Positions 26,618 to 35,019 of a stretch of DNA of 42,844 nucleotides are shown here, one piece after another. This stretch comes from Nioella sp964229645 (GTDB taxonomy: Bacteria; Pseudomonadota; Alphaproteobacteria; Rhodobacterales; Rhodobacteraceae). The stretch spans positions 1 to 42,844 of the forward strand of contig NZ_CAXREX010000026.1 of the NCBI RefSeq assembly GCF_964229645.1, given 5' to 3'. The notes under the pieces were generated by a model. The model was not told the DNA's origin. It made no database searches and saw only the letters and a list, made by a program, of their open reading frames with translations. How positions within the stretch are numbered: position 1 is the first letter of the stretch; every line of letters starts with the position of its first letter. Position numbers and translations under genes: made by a program.

Positions 26618-26751
26618 GGGCTTTCGACATCGCCGGGCCGGCGCAGGTGGCGTTGCGAAAGGCGTGACAAGCCCGACCCGGACCGATTATGCACATCCCC
26701 GACGATCCGGGCTGAGGCCCGGTCAAGGATGACAGATCAAGGCGATTTCAC

Positions 26752-27600
26752 ATGGCAGACCTTTTTACCATCGAGAACCTCGGCAACCTCGTCATGCTGT
26801 GCTTTTTGCAGGCGGTCCTGGGCTTCGACAACCTTCTCTCCATCTCGATCGAGAGCCAGCGCGCACCCGCGGCCCAACAGAAATCGGTGCGTTTCTGGGG
26901 CATCATCATCGCCGTGGCGCTGCGGGTCGTGCTGCTCTTTACCATGATCCAGCTGATCGAGCGGCTGTCCGAACCCTTCTTCGTCTTCGACTGGACCGGG
27001 GTGCTGGAAGGCGGGGTGAACTTCGCGACCTGCGTGTTCGTCTTCGGGGGCGTCTTCATCATGTACACGGCCGTCAAGGAAATCGGACACCTTCTGTCGA
27101 TGCATGATTTCGACCATGAAGGGGCTGAAAAGTCCGGAAAATCCGCCGTTCAGGTGGTGACGCTGATCGTACTGATGAACCTGATCTTCAGCTTCGACTC
27201 GGTCCTGTCTGCACTGGCCATCACCGATGTGTTCCCGGTTCTCGCCGCCGCGATCCTGATTTCGGGTGGGGCGATGCTGTTGCTGGCAGACGGCGTGACC
27301 GCCTTCATCGAAAAGAACCGGATGTACGAGGTTCTGGGTCTCTTCATCCTGCTGATCGTGGGCGTCGTGCTGCTTGGCGAGGCGGGTGTGGCTGCCGAAC
27401 ATGCCACCCACGATCCGGCCATGGCCATCCACATCTTCGGCTACGCGCTGATCCCGATGTCCAAGACCACTTTCTACTTCGCGGTCGTCGTGCTCTTTGC
27501 CGTGGAATTCCTGCAAACCGGCTACAAGCGCAAGCTGGACGCCGAGCGCGCGCGCGGCGCGCAGGCGGAAACCGTCCCGGTGCACGATTCCCGTCACTGA
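26752..27600 (+). CDS. TerC-family integral membrane protein
   Basis: The 282-residue protein has about seven to eight membrane segments. The two family signatures with membrane aspartates are present: QAVLGFDNLLSIS (Asp26) and NLIFSFDSVLSA (Asp149). TerC/Alx proteins are linked to tellurite resistance and Mn2+ export and help metalate exoenzymes. The start at 26752 has only a weak AAGGCGA before it. It is the first gene of a same-strand run leading into XpaC/TelA-like genes 57 nt away, which supports a shared stress role. Confidence 0.9.
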   Translation: MADLFTIENLGNLVMLCFLQAVLGFDNLLSISIESQRAPAAQQKSVRFWGIIIAVALRVVLLFTMIQLIERLSEPFFVFDWTGVLEGGVNFATCVFVFGGVFIMYTAVKEIGHLLSMHDFDHEGAEKSGKSAVQVVTLIVLMNLIFSFDSVLSALAITDVFPVLAAAILISGGAMLLLADGVTAFIEKNRMYEVLGLFILLIVGVVLLGEAGVAAEHATHDPAMAIHIFGYALIPMSKTTFYFAVVVLFAVEFLQTGYKRKLDAERARGAQAETVPVHDSRH

Positions 27601-27656
27601 CATCTGGTTTTTGCGCCCCGGCGTGCTTATCCTCTTGCTGTCGAAAGGGGTTGTGC

Positions 27657-27746
27657 ATGAGTTCCAATGGTTTGCAGGGAGTCGCCTTCGTTGCGCTCGT
27701 GGTCATTATCGTGATGGCCATCTTCGGTGGTTTCGGGGCGGTCTGA
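27657..27746 (+). CDS. 29-residue single-span membrane peptide
   Basis: ATG at 27657 to TGA at 27744-27746 encodes a 29-residue peptide: a short polar start (MSSNGLQG), then one hydrophobic helix (VAFVALVVIIVMAIFGG) to the end. AAAGGGG (27644-27650) is 6 nt before the ATG, a good ribosome site. Its stop is 1 nt from the ATG of the XpaC-like gene, so it looks translated and coupled. Function unknown; it could be a small partner of the neighbouring membrane proteins. Confidence 0.65.
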   Translation: MSSNGLQGVAFVALVVIIVMAIFGGFGAV

Positions 27747-27747
27747 G

Positions 27748-28650
27748 ATGGGCAAGAGATATGGCGGAAAGTTCAGCCCGGACCCGGCCAGCACCGAGGT
27801 GACAGCCCCCGAGGCCCCCACGGTCGAGGCCAGCTTTCGGGGCCGCGCGCCCGCGCGCTACGGCGCGCGCATCAACATCCTTTTCATCCTGCCGCTGCTG
27901 GTGATGGCCACGGTCTTTTTCCAGCCTGTCACCGAGATGATCACCGATATCGCGGGGGGGGCCGTTCTGTTGCTGGCGGCGTGGCTTCTGCGCGACGGGG
28001 TTCGGGCCGAGGACGCATATAACGAACGCAAGGTGGCCCGCCGCCCGGCGATCCCGCGCAAGATCTTTTCCTCGGTGCTGACCGGGGTAGGCGTGGGCCT
28101 GCTGATCTTCGGCGGCCAGTGGACGGTGTTGAACGCGAGCCTCGTGGGCGTGCTGGCGGCAGCGCTTCACGCCTTCGCCTTCGGGATCGACCCTTTGCGC
28201 GACAAGGGGCTGGAGGGTGTCGACCATTTCCAGACCGACCGCGTGGCGCGCAAGATCGAAGAGGCCGAGGCCATGCTGTCGGCAATGTCGGATGCCATCC
28301 TGAGGGCGGGCGACCGGCAGCTGGAAACCCGCGTCGAAAGCTTTCAGGCCACCGCACGCGAGATGTTCCGCACCGTCGAGGAAGACCCGCGCGACCTGAC
28401 CCAGGCCCGCAAGTACCTGACCGTCTATCTCAAGGGAGCCCGCGACGCGACGGTCAAGTTCGCCGATCTTTACGCGCGCGACCGCGACCCGGCCGTGCGC
28501 ACCGATTACGTCGCCCTTCTGGACGACCTTGAAACCAATTTCGCCGCTCGCACCAAGCGCCTTCTGGTGACAGACCGCAGCGATCTCGATGTCGAGATCG
28601 AGGTGCTTCGCGACCGGCTGAACCGTGATAATCTGCATATTGAGACATAA
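27748..28650 (+). CDS. XpaC-like (5-bromo-4-chloroindolyl phosphate hydrolysis) membrane protein
   Basis: The 300-residue protein has a polar N-terminus and hydrophobic segments near residues 42-60, 65-82, 107-123 and 128-147. A cytosolic helical C-terminal half follows (from ~155, HFQTDRVARKIEEAEAML...). This is the XpaC layout; Bacillus xpaC sits next to the TelA homologue yaaN, and here a TelA-like gene follows after 12 nt. The family name reflects a phenotype and not a proven phosphatase. The start 27748 is chosen 1 nt after the preceding small stop. Confidence 0.8.
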   Translation: MGKRYGGKFSPDPASTEVTAPEAPTVEASFRGRAPARYGARINILFILPLLVMATVFFQPVTEMITDIAGGAVLLLAAWLLRDGVRAEDAYNERKVARRPAIPRKIFSSVLTGVGVGLLIFGGQWTVLNASLVGVLAAALHAFAFGIDPLRDKGLEGVDHFQTDRVARKIEEAEAMLSAMSDAILRAGDRQLETRVESFQATAREMFRTVEEDPRDLTQARKYLTVYLKGARDATVKFADLYARDRDPAVRTDYVALLDDLETNFAARTKRLLVTDRSDLDVEIEVLRDRLNRDNLHIET

Positions 28651-28662
28651 GGACCATCACCC

Positions 28663-29859
28663 ATGAGCGATACGATCCGTCAACAGGCCGAAGCCGCCGC
28701 GCAGCTGGTCGATGAAATCAATGCCGTCGTGCTGCCCGAGCCGTCGACCGAGCTTGTGCCGCTGGCCGAGGCTTCGGCCCCCACGGCCGAGGAAATCCGC
28801 ACCCGGATGGCCGAACTCGACATGACCGACACCAATTCCATCGTCACCTTCGGCTCGAACGCACAGGCCGAATTGCAGACGATCAGCCAGGCCATGCTCG
28901 ATGGTGTGAAGAACAAGGATGTGGGCCCGGCGGGCAACTCCTTGCGCGAAATCGTGGGCACGATCCGGGGCTTTTCCGTCGACGAGCTTGATCCGGGCCG
29001 CAAGCGCAGCTGGTGGGAGCGGCTCTTCCGCAAAGCCAAGCCGGTGCATGACTTCATCGCGCGCTACGAGGATGTGCAGGGCCAGATCGACCGGATTACC
29101 GACGAACTGCTGGCTCATGAACACACGCTGATGAAGGACATCAAGTCGCTCGATCAGCTGTATGACAAGACCCTGAACTTCTACGACGAACTGGCGCTTT
29201 ACATCGCGGCAGGCGAAGAGAAGCTGAAGGAGCTGGACGAGGAAACCATCCCGGCGAAAGAGGCCGAGGTGGCCGCTGCGCCGGAAAACGAGCAGGTGAT
29301 GAAGGCGCAGGAACTGCGCGACCTGCGCGCTGCGCGCGACGACCTGGAACGCCGGGTCCATGACCTCAAGCTCACCCGGCAGGTGACGATGCAGTCACTG
29401 CCCTCGATCCGGCTGGTGCAGGAAAACGACAAGTCGCTGGTCACCAAGATCAACTCCACCCTCGTCAACACCGTGCCACTGTGGGAAACCCAACTGGCGC
29501 AGGCGCTGACCATCCAGCGCTCGACGCAGGCCGCGCAGGCGGTGCGCGAGGCCAATGACCTGACCAATGAACTGCTCAAGTCGAATGCCGCAAACCTGCG
29601 CGAATCCAACAAGATGGTGCGCGAGGAAATGGAACGTGGTGTCTTCGACATCGAAGCCGTAAAGCAGGCCAATGCCGATCTCATCGCCACCATCGAGGAA
29701 AGCCTTGCGATCGCCGACGAAGGCAAGCGCCGCCGCGCCGAGGCCGAGGCGGAGATGATCAAGATGGAACACGAGCTGCGCGACACGCTGGCTTCGGCCA
29801 CGGCGCGCCGCGACGGGGTTGGCGACAACGTGGGCACCGCGGTGCCGCCGCAAGGCTGA
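28663..29859 (+). CDS. TelA-family (toxic anion resistance) protein
   Basis: The 398-residue, soluble, almost wholly helical protein with long heptad-like stretches is full length for TelA/KlaA/YaaN (~380-400). The core region includes DELDPGRKRSWWERLF, YDKTLNFYDELALYIAAGEEKL, RVHDLKLTRQVTMQSLPSIRLVQ and INSTLVNTVPLWETQLAQAL, which are typical. The family is linked to tellurite and other toxic-anion or envelope-antimicrobial resistance, with no known catalytic activity. A Shine-Dalgarno-like AAGGA precedes the ATG. Confidence 0.92.
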   Translation: MSDTIRQQAEAAAQLVDEINAVVLPEPSTELVPLAEASAPTAEEIRTRMAELDMTDTNSIVTFGSNAQAELQTISQAMLDGVKNKDVGPAGNSLREIVGTIRGFSVDELDPGRKRSWWERLFRKAKPVHDFIARYEDVQGQIDRITDELLAHEHTLMKDIKSLDQLYDKTLNFYDELALYIAAGEEKLKELDEETIPAKEAEVAAAPENEQVMKAQELRDLRAARDDLERRVHDLKLTRQVTMQSLPSIRLVQENDKSLVTKINSTLVNTVPLWETQLAQALTIQRSTQAAQAVREANDLTNELLKSNAANLRESNKMVREEMERGVFDIEAVKQANADLIATIEESLAIADEGKRRRAEAEAEMIKMEHELRDTLASATARRDGVGDNVGTAVPPQG

Positions 29860-29882
29860 CAGGACAGGAGGCACGCGCGCCC

Positions 29883-30821
29883 ATGCGCAAGGCCCACATC
29901 GCATCCCTGGCAGTGGCCGCCCTGGCGGCCCTGTCGGCCTGCGAACAGGTTTCTCCGCCCCCGTCCACGGGCGGCGGCGGGCCTGTCGTGGCGCCGCCTT
30001 CGGTCGAGCCATCTGCCGAGAGCCTGGCCTATGCGCGCTACTACGCAGGCGTGCAGCAGCGGCTTTTGACCCAGGGGCTCCTGCGCACCGATGGCGGCGG
30101 GCCCGACACGCCGATCATCGCGCGCAACCTGGTGGCCAATTTCGAGCGCATCGCGCTTTACAACGAATACACCCTGTCGGGCGGGCGCTTCGTGGCGCAG
30201 CAGACGCCCGCGACGCTGCGCCGGTGGGAACGCCCCGTGCGCTTGCAAGCGCATTTCGGCGCGTCGGTGCCAGAGGACACGCGGGACAGGGATCGGGCGG
30301 AACTGGCGCGCTATGCCGACCGGCTGTCGGGCGCGACCGGGCATTCCATCCGCGCCGTGGGCTCGGGTGGCAATTTCCACGTGCTCTATCTCAACCGGGA
30401 CGAGCAGCGCGCCGCAGGCCCCCTGCTGCGCCGGATCATGCCCAATATTTCCGAGGGCACGATCCGCGAGATCACCAGCCTGCCCCGGCACGAGTTCTGC
30501 GCGGTCTACTCGATTTCCAATGCCGACGCCCCGAATGTCTATGTCTCGGCCATCGCCTTCGTGCGCACCGAGCATCCCGACCTTCTGCGCCGCTCCTGCG
30601 TGCACGAGGAAGTGGCCCAGGGGCTTGGCCTGCCCAATGACAGCCCGGTGGCGCGCCCCTCGATCTTCAACGACGACGAAGAGTTCGCCCTGCTGACCAC
30701 CCATGACGAGATGCTGCTGCGCATGCTCTACGATTCCCGGCTCCGCCCCGGCATGACCCCCGACGAGGCCCGTCCGACGCTGCAAGTGCTTGCAGACGGG
30801 CTGCTCGGTGGGCCAAGCTGA
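29883..30821 (+). CDS. DUF2927 lipoprotein
   Basis: The 312-residue protein has a lipoprotein signal peptide with lipobox LSAC (Cys20), followed by a Pro/Gly-rich spacer. The DUF2927 domain fills most of the rest. RRSCVHEEVAQGLGLPNDS contains an HE pair like a metallopeptidase helix (HExxxG variant), and a later HDEMLLRMLYDSRLRPGM could supply another ligand. Catalysis is unproven. ACAGGAGG lies 12 nt before the ATG. Its place between TelA and SPFH genes suggests a cell-surface member of the same system. Confidence 0.85.
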   Translation: MRKAHIASLAVAALAALSACEQVSPPPSTGGGGPVVAPPSVEPSAESLAYARYYAGVQQRLLTQGLLRTDGGGPDTPIIARNLVANFERIALYNEYTLSGGRFVAQQTPATLRRWERPVRLQAHFGASVPEDTRDRDRAELARYADRLSGATGHSIRAVGSGGNFHVLYLNRDEQRAAGPLLRRIMPNISEGTIREITSLPRHEFCAVYSISNADAPNVYVSAIAFVRTEHPDLLRRSCVHEEVAQGLGLPNDSPVARPSIFNDDEEFALLTTHDEMLLRMLYDSRLRPGMTPDEARPTLQVLADGLLGGPS

Positions 30822-30853
30822 CCGCAGCGGTCTGATTTTCAAAGGAGGACCAC

Positions 30854-31981
30854 ATGTCCATTTTCGATTTCCTCTCCGGCCAGTTCATTGATGTCATCCA
30901 CTGGACCGACGACACCCGCGACACGATGGTCTGGCGCTTCGAACGCCATGGCCACGAGATCAAGTACGGCGCCAAGCTGACGGTGCGTGAGGGCCAGACC
31001 GCGGTGTTCATCCACGAGGGCCAGCTGGCCGACGTGTTCACCCCCGGCCTCTACATGCTCGAAACCAACAACATGCCGATCATGACCAGCCTTCAGCACT
31101 GGTCCCACGGCTTCCAGTCGCCCTTCAAGTCCGAAATCTACTTCGTCTCGACCAACCGCTTCACCGACCTCAAGTGGGGCACCAAGAACCCGATCATGCT
31201 GCGCGACCCGGAATTCGGGCCGACCCGCATCCGCGCCTATGGCACCTATACCGTCAAGGTGAAGGACGCAGGCCGCTTCATGACCGAGATCGTGGGCACC
31301 GATGGCGAATTCACCACCGACGAGGTCACCTCGCAGATCCGCAACATCATCGTGCAGGAGTTTTCCCGCGTGATCGGCGGCTCGGGCATCCCGGTGCTGG
31401 ACATGGCGGGCAATACCCACGACCTGGGCCAGATCATGGCCGAGCGCATTTCGGCCACCATCGACCAGTATGGGCTGGAGCTGCCCGAGCTTTACATCGA
31501 GAACATCAGCCTGCCGCCCGCAGTGGAAGCCGCGCTCGACAAGCGCACCTCGATGGGCGTCGTGGGCGATCTGAACAAGTATACCCAGTTCTCGGCGGCC
31601 GAAGCGATGACCGCCGCCGCTTCGAACCCCGGTGGGGGAGAAGCCGCCGCTGGCATGGGGCTCGGCATGGGCATGGCCATGGCCAACCAGATGGCCAACG
31701 CGATGAACCCCGGTCCCTGGGGCGCCGCGCAGGCGCAACCGCAAGCGGCCGCCGTTCCGCCGCCGCCGCCGGTGGAACATGTCTGGCACACCGCCGAAAA
31801 CGGCCAGACCAAGGGCCCCTTCTCCAAGGCTGACCTCGGCCGCATGGCCTCGGCGGGCGAGCTGAAGCGCGAAACCTATGTCTGGACCCAGGGGCAGGAC
31901 GGCTGGAAGAAGGCCGAGGACGTGGCCGAACTGGCACAGCTCTTTACCGTCATGCCGCCGCCACCGCCCCCGGGCGTGTAA
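30854..31981 (+). CDS. SPFH-domain protein with C-terminal GYF_2 (DUF4339) domain
   Basis: The 375-residue protein has an SPFH/band-7-like domain in residues ~20-245 of the 'virion core protein' (YdjI) subgroup (MVWRFERHGHEIKYGAKLTV at the front). A Gly/Met/Ala/Pro linker follows. A GYF_2 domain covers ~288-342 (HVWHTAENGQTKGPFSKADL...DGWKKAED), ending in a Pro run. There is no transmembrane segment. Bacillus YdjI is recruited to stressed membrane with YdjG/H; a zinc-ribbon membrane protein like YdjG lies two genes downstream. AAAGGAGG gives a strong ribosome site. Confidence 0.88.
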   Translation: MSIFDFLSGQFIDVIHWTDDTRDTMVWRFERHGHEIKYGAKLTVREGQTAVFIHEGQLADVFTPGLYMLETNNMPIMTSLQHWSHGFQSPFKSEIYFVSTNRFTDLKWGTKNPIMLRDPEFGPTRIRAYGTYTVKVKDAGRFMTEIVGTDGEFTTDEVTSQIRNIIVQEFSRVIGGSGIPVLDMAGNTHDLGQIMAERISATIDQYGLELPELYIENISLPPAVEAALDKRTSMGVVGDLNKYTQFSAAEAMTAAASNPGGGEAAAGMGLGMGMAMANQMANAMNPGPWGAAQAQPQAAAVPPPPPVEHVWHTAENGQTKGPFSKADLGRMASAGELKRETYVWTQGQDGWKKAEDVAELAQLFTVMPPPPPPGV

Positions 31982-31997
31982 GGCGCGACGGAATTCC

Positions 31998-32034
31998 CGT
32001 CCGGCCCCGTGAAAGGGCCGGACGTTTTCATTTC
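31998..32034 (+). terminator. Rho-independent terminator after the SPFH gene
   Basis: A perfect 10-bp stem CGTCCGGCCC/GGGCCGGACG (31998-32024) with a 7-nt loop is followed by TTTTCATTT. It ends the TerC/TelA/SPFH run, at least partially; the next ATG is only 14 nt further on. Confidence 0.75.
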
Positions 32035-32047
32035 AGAGGGACATCTC

Positions 32048-32527
32048 ATGTCACAAAGCTCCGGTTATTCCCGCCTCCAGATCGCTCTTCACTGGCTCAT
32101 CGCCCTGCTGATCGTCGCCGCCTGGGTCACCCATGACGCGATGGAGCAAGCCTTCGAAACCCGCCTGGAAACCGGAATCCTTTCACCCAACCCGCATGCC
32201 ATCCTTGGCCTTGCGGTCTTTGTCCTGGTCCTGATCCGCATCGTGGTGCGCCATCGCCAAGGCGCACCGGGCCCGGTGCCCGGGTCCTCTCCCCTTGCCG
32301 CCGCCGCCGCGCATTGGGGGCACCGGCTGCTCTACGCACTGATGGTGCTGACCCCGATCGGAGGGGCGGTCACCTGGTTCGGCGGGATCGAGGCGCTTGG
32401 CGAAGGGCATGAGCTTCTGGGCAATGCGCTGATGATCGTGGCCCTTGGGCACGCGGTCGTGGCCATTGTTCACCAGCTGCTGCTGAAGGATGGAACCATG
32501 ACGCGGATGACGCGCCCGGGGGCCTGA
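32048..32527 (+). CDS. Cytochrome b561 family protein
   Basis: The 159-residue protein has four membrane segments. Candidate haem-ligand histidines lie in QIALHWLIALL (first helix), PHAILGLAVF, AHWGHRLLYALM and GHAVVAIVHQL. Such proteins are di-haem b membrane electron carriers; prokaryotic ones oxidise quinol or accept superoxide electrons. Start 32048 was chosen over 32009 because GAGGG precedes it and the longer start lies in the terminator. It stands between the SPFH and zinc-ribbon genes with its own terminator-bounded start. Confidence 0.88.
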   Translation: MSQSSGYSRLQIALHWLIALLIVAAWVTHDAMEQAFETRLETGILSPNPHAILGLAVFVLVLIRIVVRHRQGAPGPVPGSSPLAAAAAHWGHRLLYALMVLTPIGGAVTWFGGIEALGEGHELLGNALMIVALGHAVVAIVHQLLLKDGTMTRMTRPGA

Positions 32528-32612
32528 TCGCCCCGGGCCGCCCATTGCGCTTGAAAACCGCCTTGCCGCGTCGGAAGATGGGGCAAGGATTCCCAAGCGA
32601 TTTCAGACCAAC

Positions 32613-33773
32613 ATGAGCGATTTGCCCCCTGCCCCGCCCGGATCCGGGTCCAGCCCCGACCCGGACCGGCCCGAAACACCGCCCCCCGCCGCCAGCGAGG
32701 AGCACCGTTTCCCCTGCGACCAGTGCGGCGCCGATTTCCGCTTCGACCCCGAGGCGGGCAAGCTCATCTGCGACCATTGCGGCAACGAGAAGGATTACGA
32801 GGACGTCGACCTGCCCGAGATCCGCGAGATGGATTTCGAAGCGGCGCTGCGCTCGGGGCTCGATGCCGCCGAGATGGAAGAAACGCGCGTCACGGCCTGC
32901 CCCAATTGCGGCGCGCAAGTCGAAGTCAGTTCCGATATCCATTCCACCGAATGCCCCTTCTGCGCCACGCCCGTGGTGACCGACACCGGCACGCATCGCC
33001 ATATCAAGCCCAAGGGCGTATTGCCCTTCCAGCTGGAAGAACGCGCCGCGCACAAGGCGATGACCGACTGGCTGGGGCGGCTGTGGTTCGCGCCGAGCGG
33101 TCTTAAGGAATACGCCCGCCAGGGCCGCCGGCTCGACGGGATTTACGTGCCCTACTGGACCTATGACGCGCAGACGCGCTCGACCTACCAGGGCCAGCGC
33201 GGCACGGTCTATTACGTCACCCGCACCGTGACCCGCGACGGCAAGCCTACCACCGTGCGCGAACAGCGCATCCGCTGGACCAATGTCTCGGGCCGCGTGG
33301 CCCGCTTCTTCGACGACATCCTGATCCTGGGCTCGCGCTCTTTGCCCAAGCGTTACACCGACGGGCTGGCGCCCTGGGACCTGGGCGCGCTGCAACCCTA
33401 CCAGCCGCATTACCTGGCGGGGTTCCGGGCTGAGGGCTACACCGTCGATGTCGAGGAAGGTTTTGACGAGGCGCGCGAGGTGATGGACGCGCAGATCCGC
33501 CGCGACATCAATGCCGATATCGGCGGCGACCGCCAGCGCATCAGCCATGTCAACACCAACGTGTCCGAGATCACTTTCAAGCATGTTCTGCTGCCGGTGT
33601 GGATGGCGGCCTATCGCTACAAGGGCAAGAGCTATCGCTTCGTCGTGAACGGCCAGACCGGCCGGGTGCAGGGCGAACGGCCCTGGTCGGCGGTCAAGAT
33701 CGCCATCGCCGTCATCATCGGTCTCGCGCTGGCGGCAGGCGCGGCCTATCTCTACTCGATGGCCCAGAAATGA
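32613..33773 (+). CDS. Double zinc-ribbon, C-terminally membrane-anchored protein (YdjG-like)
   Basis: The 386-residue protein has a Pro/Ser-rich start and zinc ribbon 1 with Cys35, Cys38, Cys53 and Cys56 (CDQC...CDHC). Zinc ribbon 2 has Cys96, Cys99, Cys114 and Cys117 (CPNC...CPFC). A large middle domain follows (YVPYWTYDAQTRSTYQG...), then one C-terminal membrane helix (~364-382). Often mislabelled as a primosomal or helicase protein from the ribbons alone; no helicase motif is present. It resembles Bacillus YdjG, which acts with the SPFH protein YdjI. It overlaps the nitroreductase start by 4 bp. Confidence 0.85.
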   Translation: MSDLPPAPPGSGSSPDPDRPETPPPAASEEHRFPCDQCGADFRFDPEAGKLICDHCGNEKDYEDVDLPEIREMDFEAALRSGLDAAEMEETRVTACPNCGAQVEVSSDIHSTECPFCATPVVTDTGTHRHIKPKGVLPFQLEERAAHKAMTDWLGRLWFAPSGLKEYARQGRRLDGIYVPYWTYDAQTRSTYQGQRGTVYYVTRTVTRDGKPTTVREQRIRWTNVSGRVARFFDDILILGSRSLPKRYTDGLAPWDLGALQPYQPHYLAGFRAEGYTVDVEEGFDEAREVMDAQIRRDINADIGGDRQRISHVNTNVSEITFKHVLLPVWMAAYRYKGKSYRFVVNGQTGRVQGERPWSAVKIAIAVIIGLALAAGAAYLYSMAQK

Positions 33774-34441
33774 GCGACGCCGAGGCCCTCTCGCGGATCC
33801 TTGCGGCGCGCTATTCCTGCCGCGCCTTCCGACCCGACCCGCTGCCCATGGCCCTCATCGAAGAGATCGTGGCCGAGGCCCGGAAAGTGCCAAGCTGGTG
33901 CAACGCCCAGCCCTGGCAGCTGGTGGTGACGAGCGCGCCCGAGACCGATCGCCTGCGCAGCGAACTGGCCCAGGAAATGACCCGCGCCAGCCACACCCCC
34001 GACATCCCCTTCCCCGAGCGCTATAGCGGCATCTACAAGGCGCGCCGGTCGACCTGCGGCTGGCAGCTCTACGATGCGGTTGGGGTTGAAAAGGGCGACC
34101 GCGACGGCTCGCACCGGCAGATGATGGAGAATTTCCGCTTTTTCGGGGCTCCGCATGTGGCGGTCCTGACCAGCGCGGCCGAGCTTGGCCCCTATGGTCT
34201 CGTCGATTGCGGCGGCTTCCTCAGCGCGCTGACGCTGGCCGCCGCCGCGCGCGGGGTCGCCACGATCCCGCAGGCCGCACTGGCCAGCCACGCGCCCTTC
34301 CTGCACCGCTTCTTCGAGTTGCCCCAGGAACGCACGGTCGTCTGCGTCGTCAGCTTGGGACGCGCCGATGAGGCGCATCCCGCCAACAGCTTCCGCACCG
34401 AGCGCGCAGAGATGGGTGAGGTCCTGCGTTGGCAGGGCTAG
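33770..34441 (+). CDS. Nitroreductase-family flavoprotein
   Basis: The 223-residue protein has family marks ARYSCRAFRPDPLP at the N-terminus (FMN phosphate contact) and KVPSWCNAQPWQLVV. The central GPYGLVDCGGFLSALTLAAAARG and the C-terminal VVCVVSLGRADEAHPANSFRTER are also present. It probably reduces nitro compounds or quinones with NAD(P)H as a dimer; the true substrate is unknown. ATGA overlap with the zinc-ribbon gene puts it in the same transcript. Confidence 0.9.
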   Translation: MSDAEALSRILAARYSCRAFRPDPLPMALIEEIVAEARKVPSWCNAQPWQLVVTSAPETDRLRSELAQEMTRASHTPDIPFPERYSGIYKARRSTCGWQLYDAVGVEKGDRDGSHRQMMENFRFFGAPHVAVLTSAAELGPYGLVDCGGFLSALTLAAAARGVATIPQAALASHAPFLHRFFELPQERTVVCVVSLGRADEAHPANSFRTERAEMGEVLRWQG

Positions 34442-34449
34442 GGCGCAGC

Positions 34450-34494
34450 CAAAATTCCCACACGGAATTTTGACGGGATCCGCGCCGGATCCCG
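34450..34494. terminator. Paired stem-loops between convergent nitroreductase and hsp20 genes
   Basis: CAAAATTCC-CACAC-GGAATTTTG (34450-34472) and CGGGATCCG-CGC-CGGATCCCG (34474... stem 34474-34494) lie 9 nt after the nitroreductase stop and 17 nt beyond the hsp20 stop. The fourth member of the paired hairpin series in this window. Confidence 0.65.
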
Positions 34495-34510
34495 GGCCCC
34501 GCGCCCGGCC

Positions 34511-34927
34511 CTATCCCTTCTTCACGGCGATCTTGCGCGCCGCGGGGGCCTCCGGCGCGCTCTTGGCCACCGTGATCGTCAGGACCCCATCCTTCAGGTC
34601 CGCCCCCACCTTGCCCGCATCCGCATCGGGCGGCAGGCGGAAGCTGCGCGAGAAGGCCCCGTATTGCCGCTCGCTGAAATACCAGGTCTCGCCCGTTTTC
34701 TCGCGGCTGGATGTCTTCTCACCCTTCACGGTCAGCACGCCGTCATGCACGCTTACCTCGATATCCTTGTCCTCGACGCCGGGAAGCTCCAGCACCACCC
34801 GGTAGCTTGCCGCATCGACCGATGCCTCGGAAGCCGGGGCAAACCAGTCGGCAACCTGTCGGCCCATGGTGCGGAAAGGCTCGAAGACCGACGGCCATCC
34901 GCCCGATGTATGCGTTGTCTCAACCAT
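34511..34927 (-). CDS. Hsp20 / alpha-crystallin small heat-shock protein
   Basis: The 138-residue protein has the alpha-crystallin domain from ~residue 40 to 125: YRVVLELPGVEDKDIEVSV, GVLTVKGEK, then FSRSFRLPPDADAGKVGA and DGVLTITVAK. An ATP-independent holdase chaperone. AAAGGAGAAG precedes the ATG. An FNR-type box at 35006-35019 lies at a distance that would suit activation of this gene, suggesting induction when oxygen falls. No sigma-32 (CTTGAA...CCCCAT) promoter was found. Confidence 0.93.
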   Translation of the reverse strand: MVETTHTSGGWPSVFEPFRTMGRQVADWFAPASEASVDAASYRVVLELPGVEDKDIEVSVHDGVLTVKGEKTSSREKTGETWYFSERQYGAFSRSFRLPPDADAGKVGADLKDGVLTITVAKSAPEAPAARKIAVKKG

Positions 34928-35005
34928 TGCGCTTCTCCTTTCTCAGCCCTCGGGGGCATCCCCCCGACAGGGGCCTCATCTTCTGTCCACGCGCCCGGAT
35001 TCGCC

Positions 35006-35019
35006 TTGATTTGCGTCAA
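35006..35019. promoter_or_regulatory. FNR/FnrL-type box between hsp20 and dtd
   Basis: TTGATTTGCGTCAA (TTGAC GCAA ATCAA on the other strand) matches the TTGAT-N4-ATCAA consensus at 9 of 10 defined positions. Its centre is 85 nt upstream of the hsp20 ATG. With the usual -41.5 placement, a -10-like GAAGAT falls at the right distance. Confidence 0.6.

Noticed and set aside
29199..30842. 547-residue minus-strand open frame opposite TelA and DUF2927 genes
   Set aside because: It crosses two well-supported genes and has shadow-type composition.
32613..33773. Primosomal protein N' or helicase label for the zinc-ribbon protein
   Set aside because: Only the Cys4 ribbons would support it; no Walker or helicase motif exists and the C-terminus is a membrane anchor.
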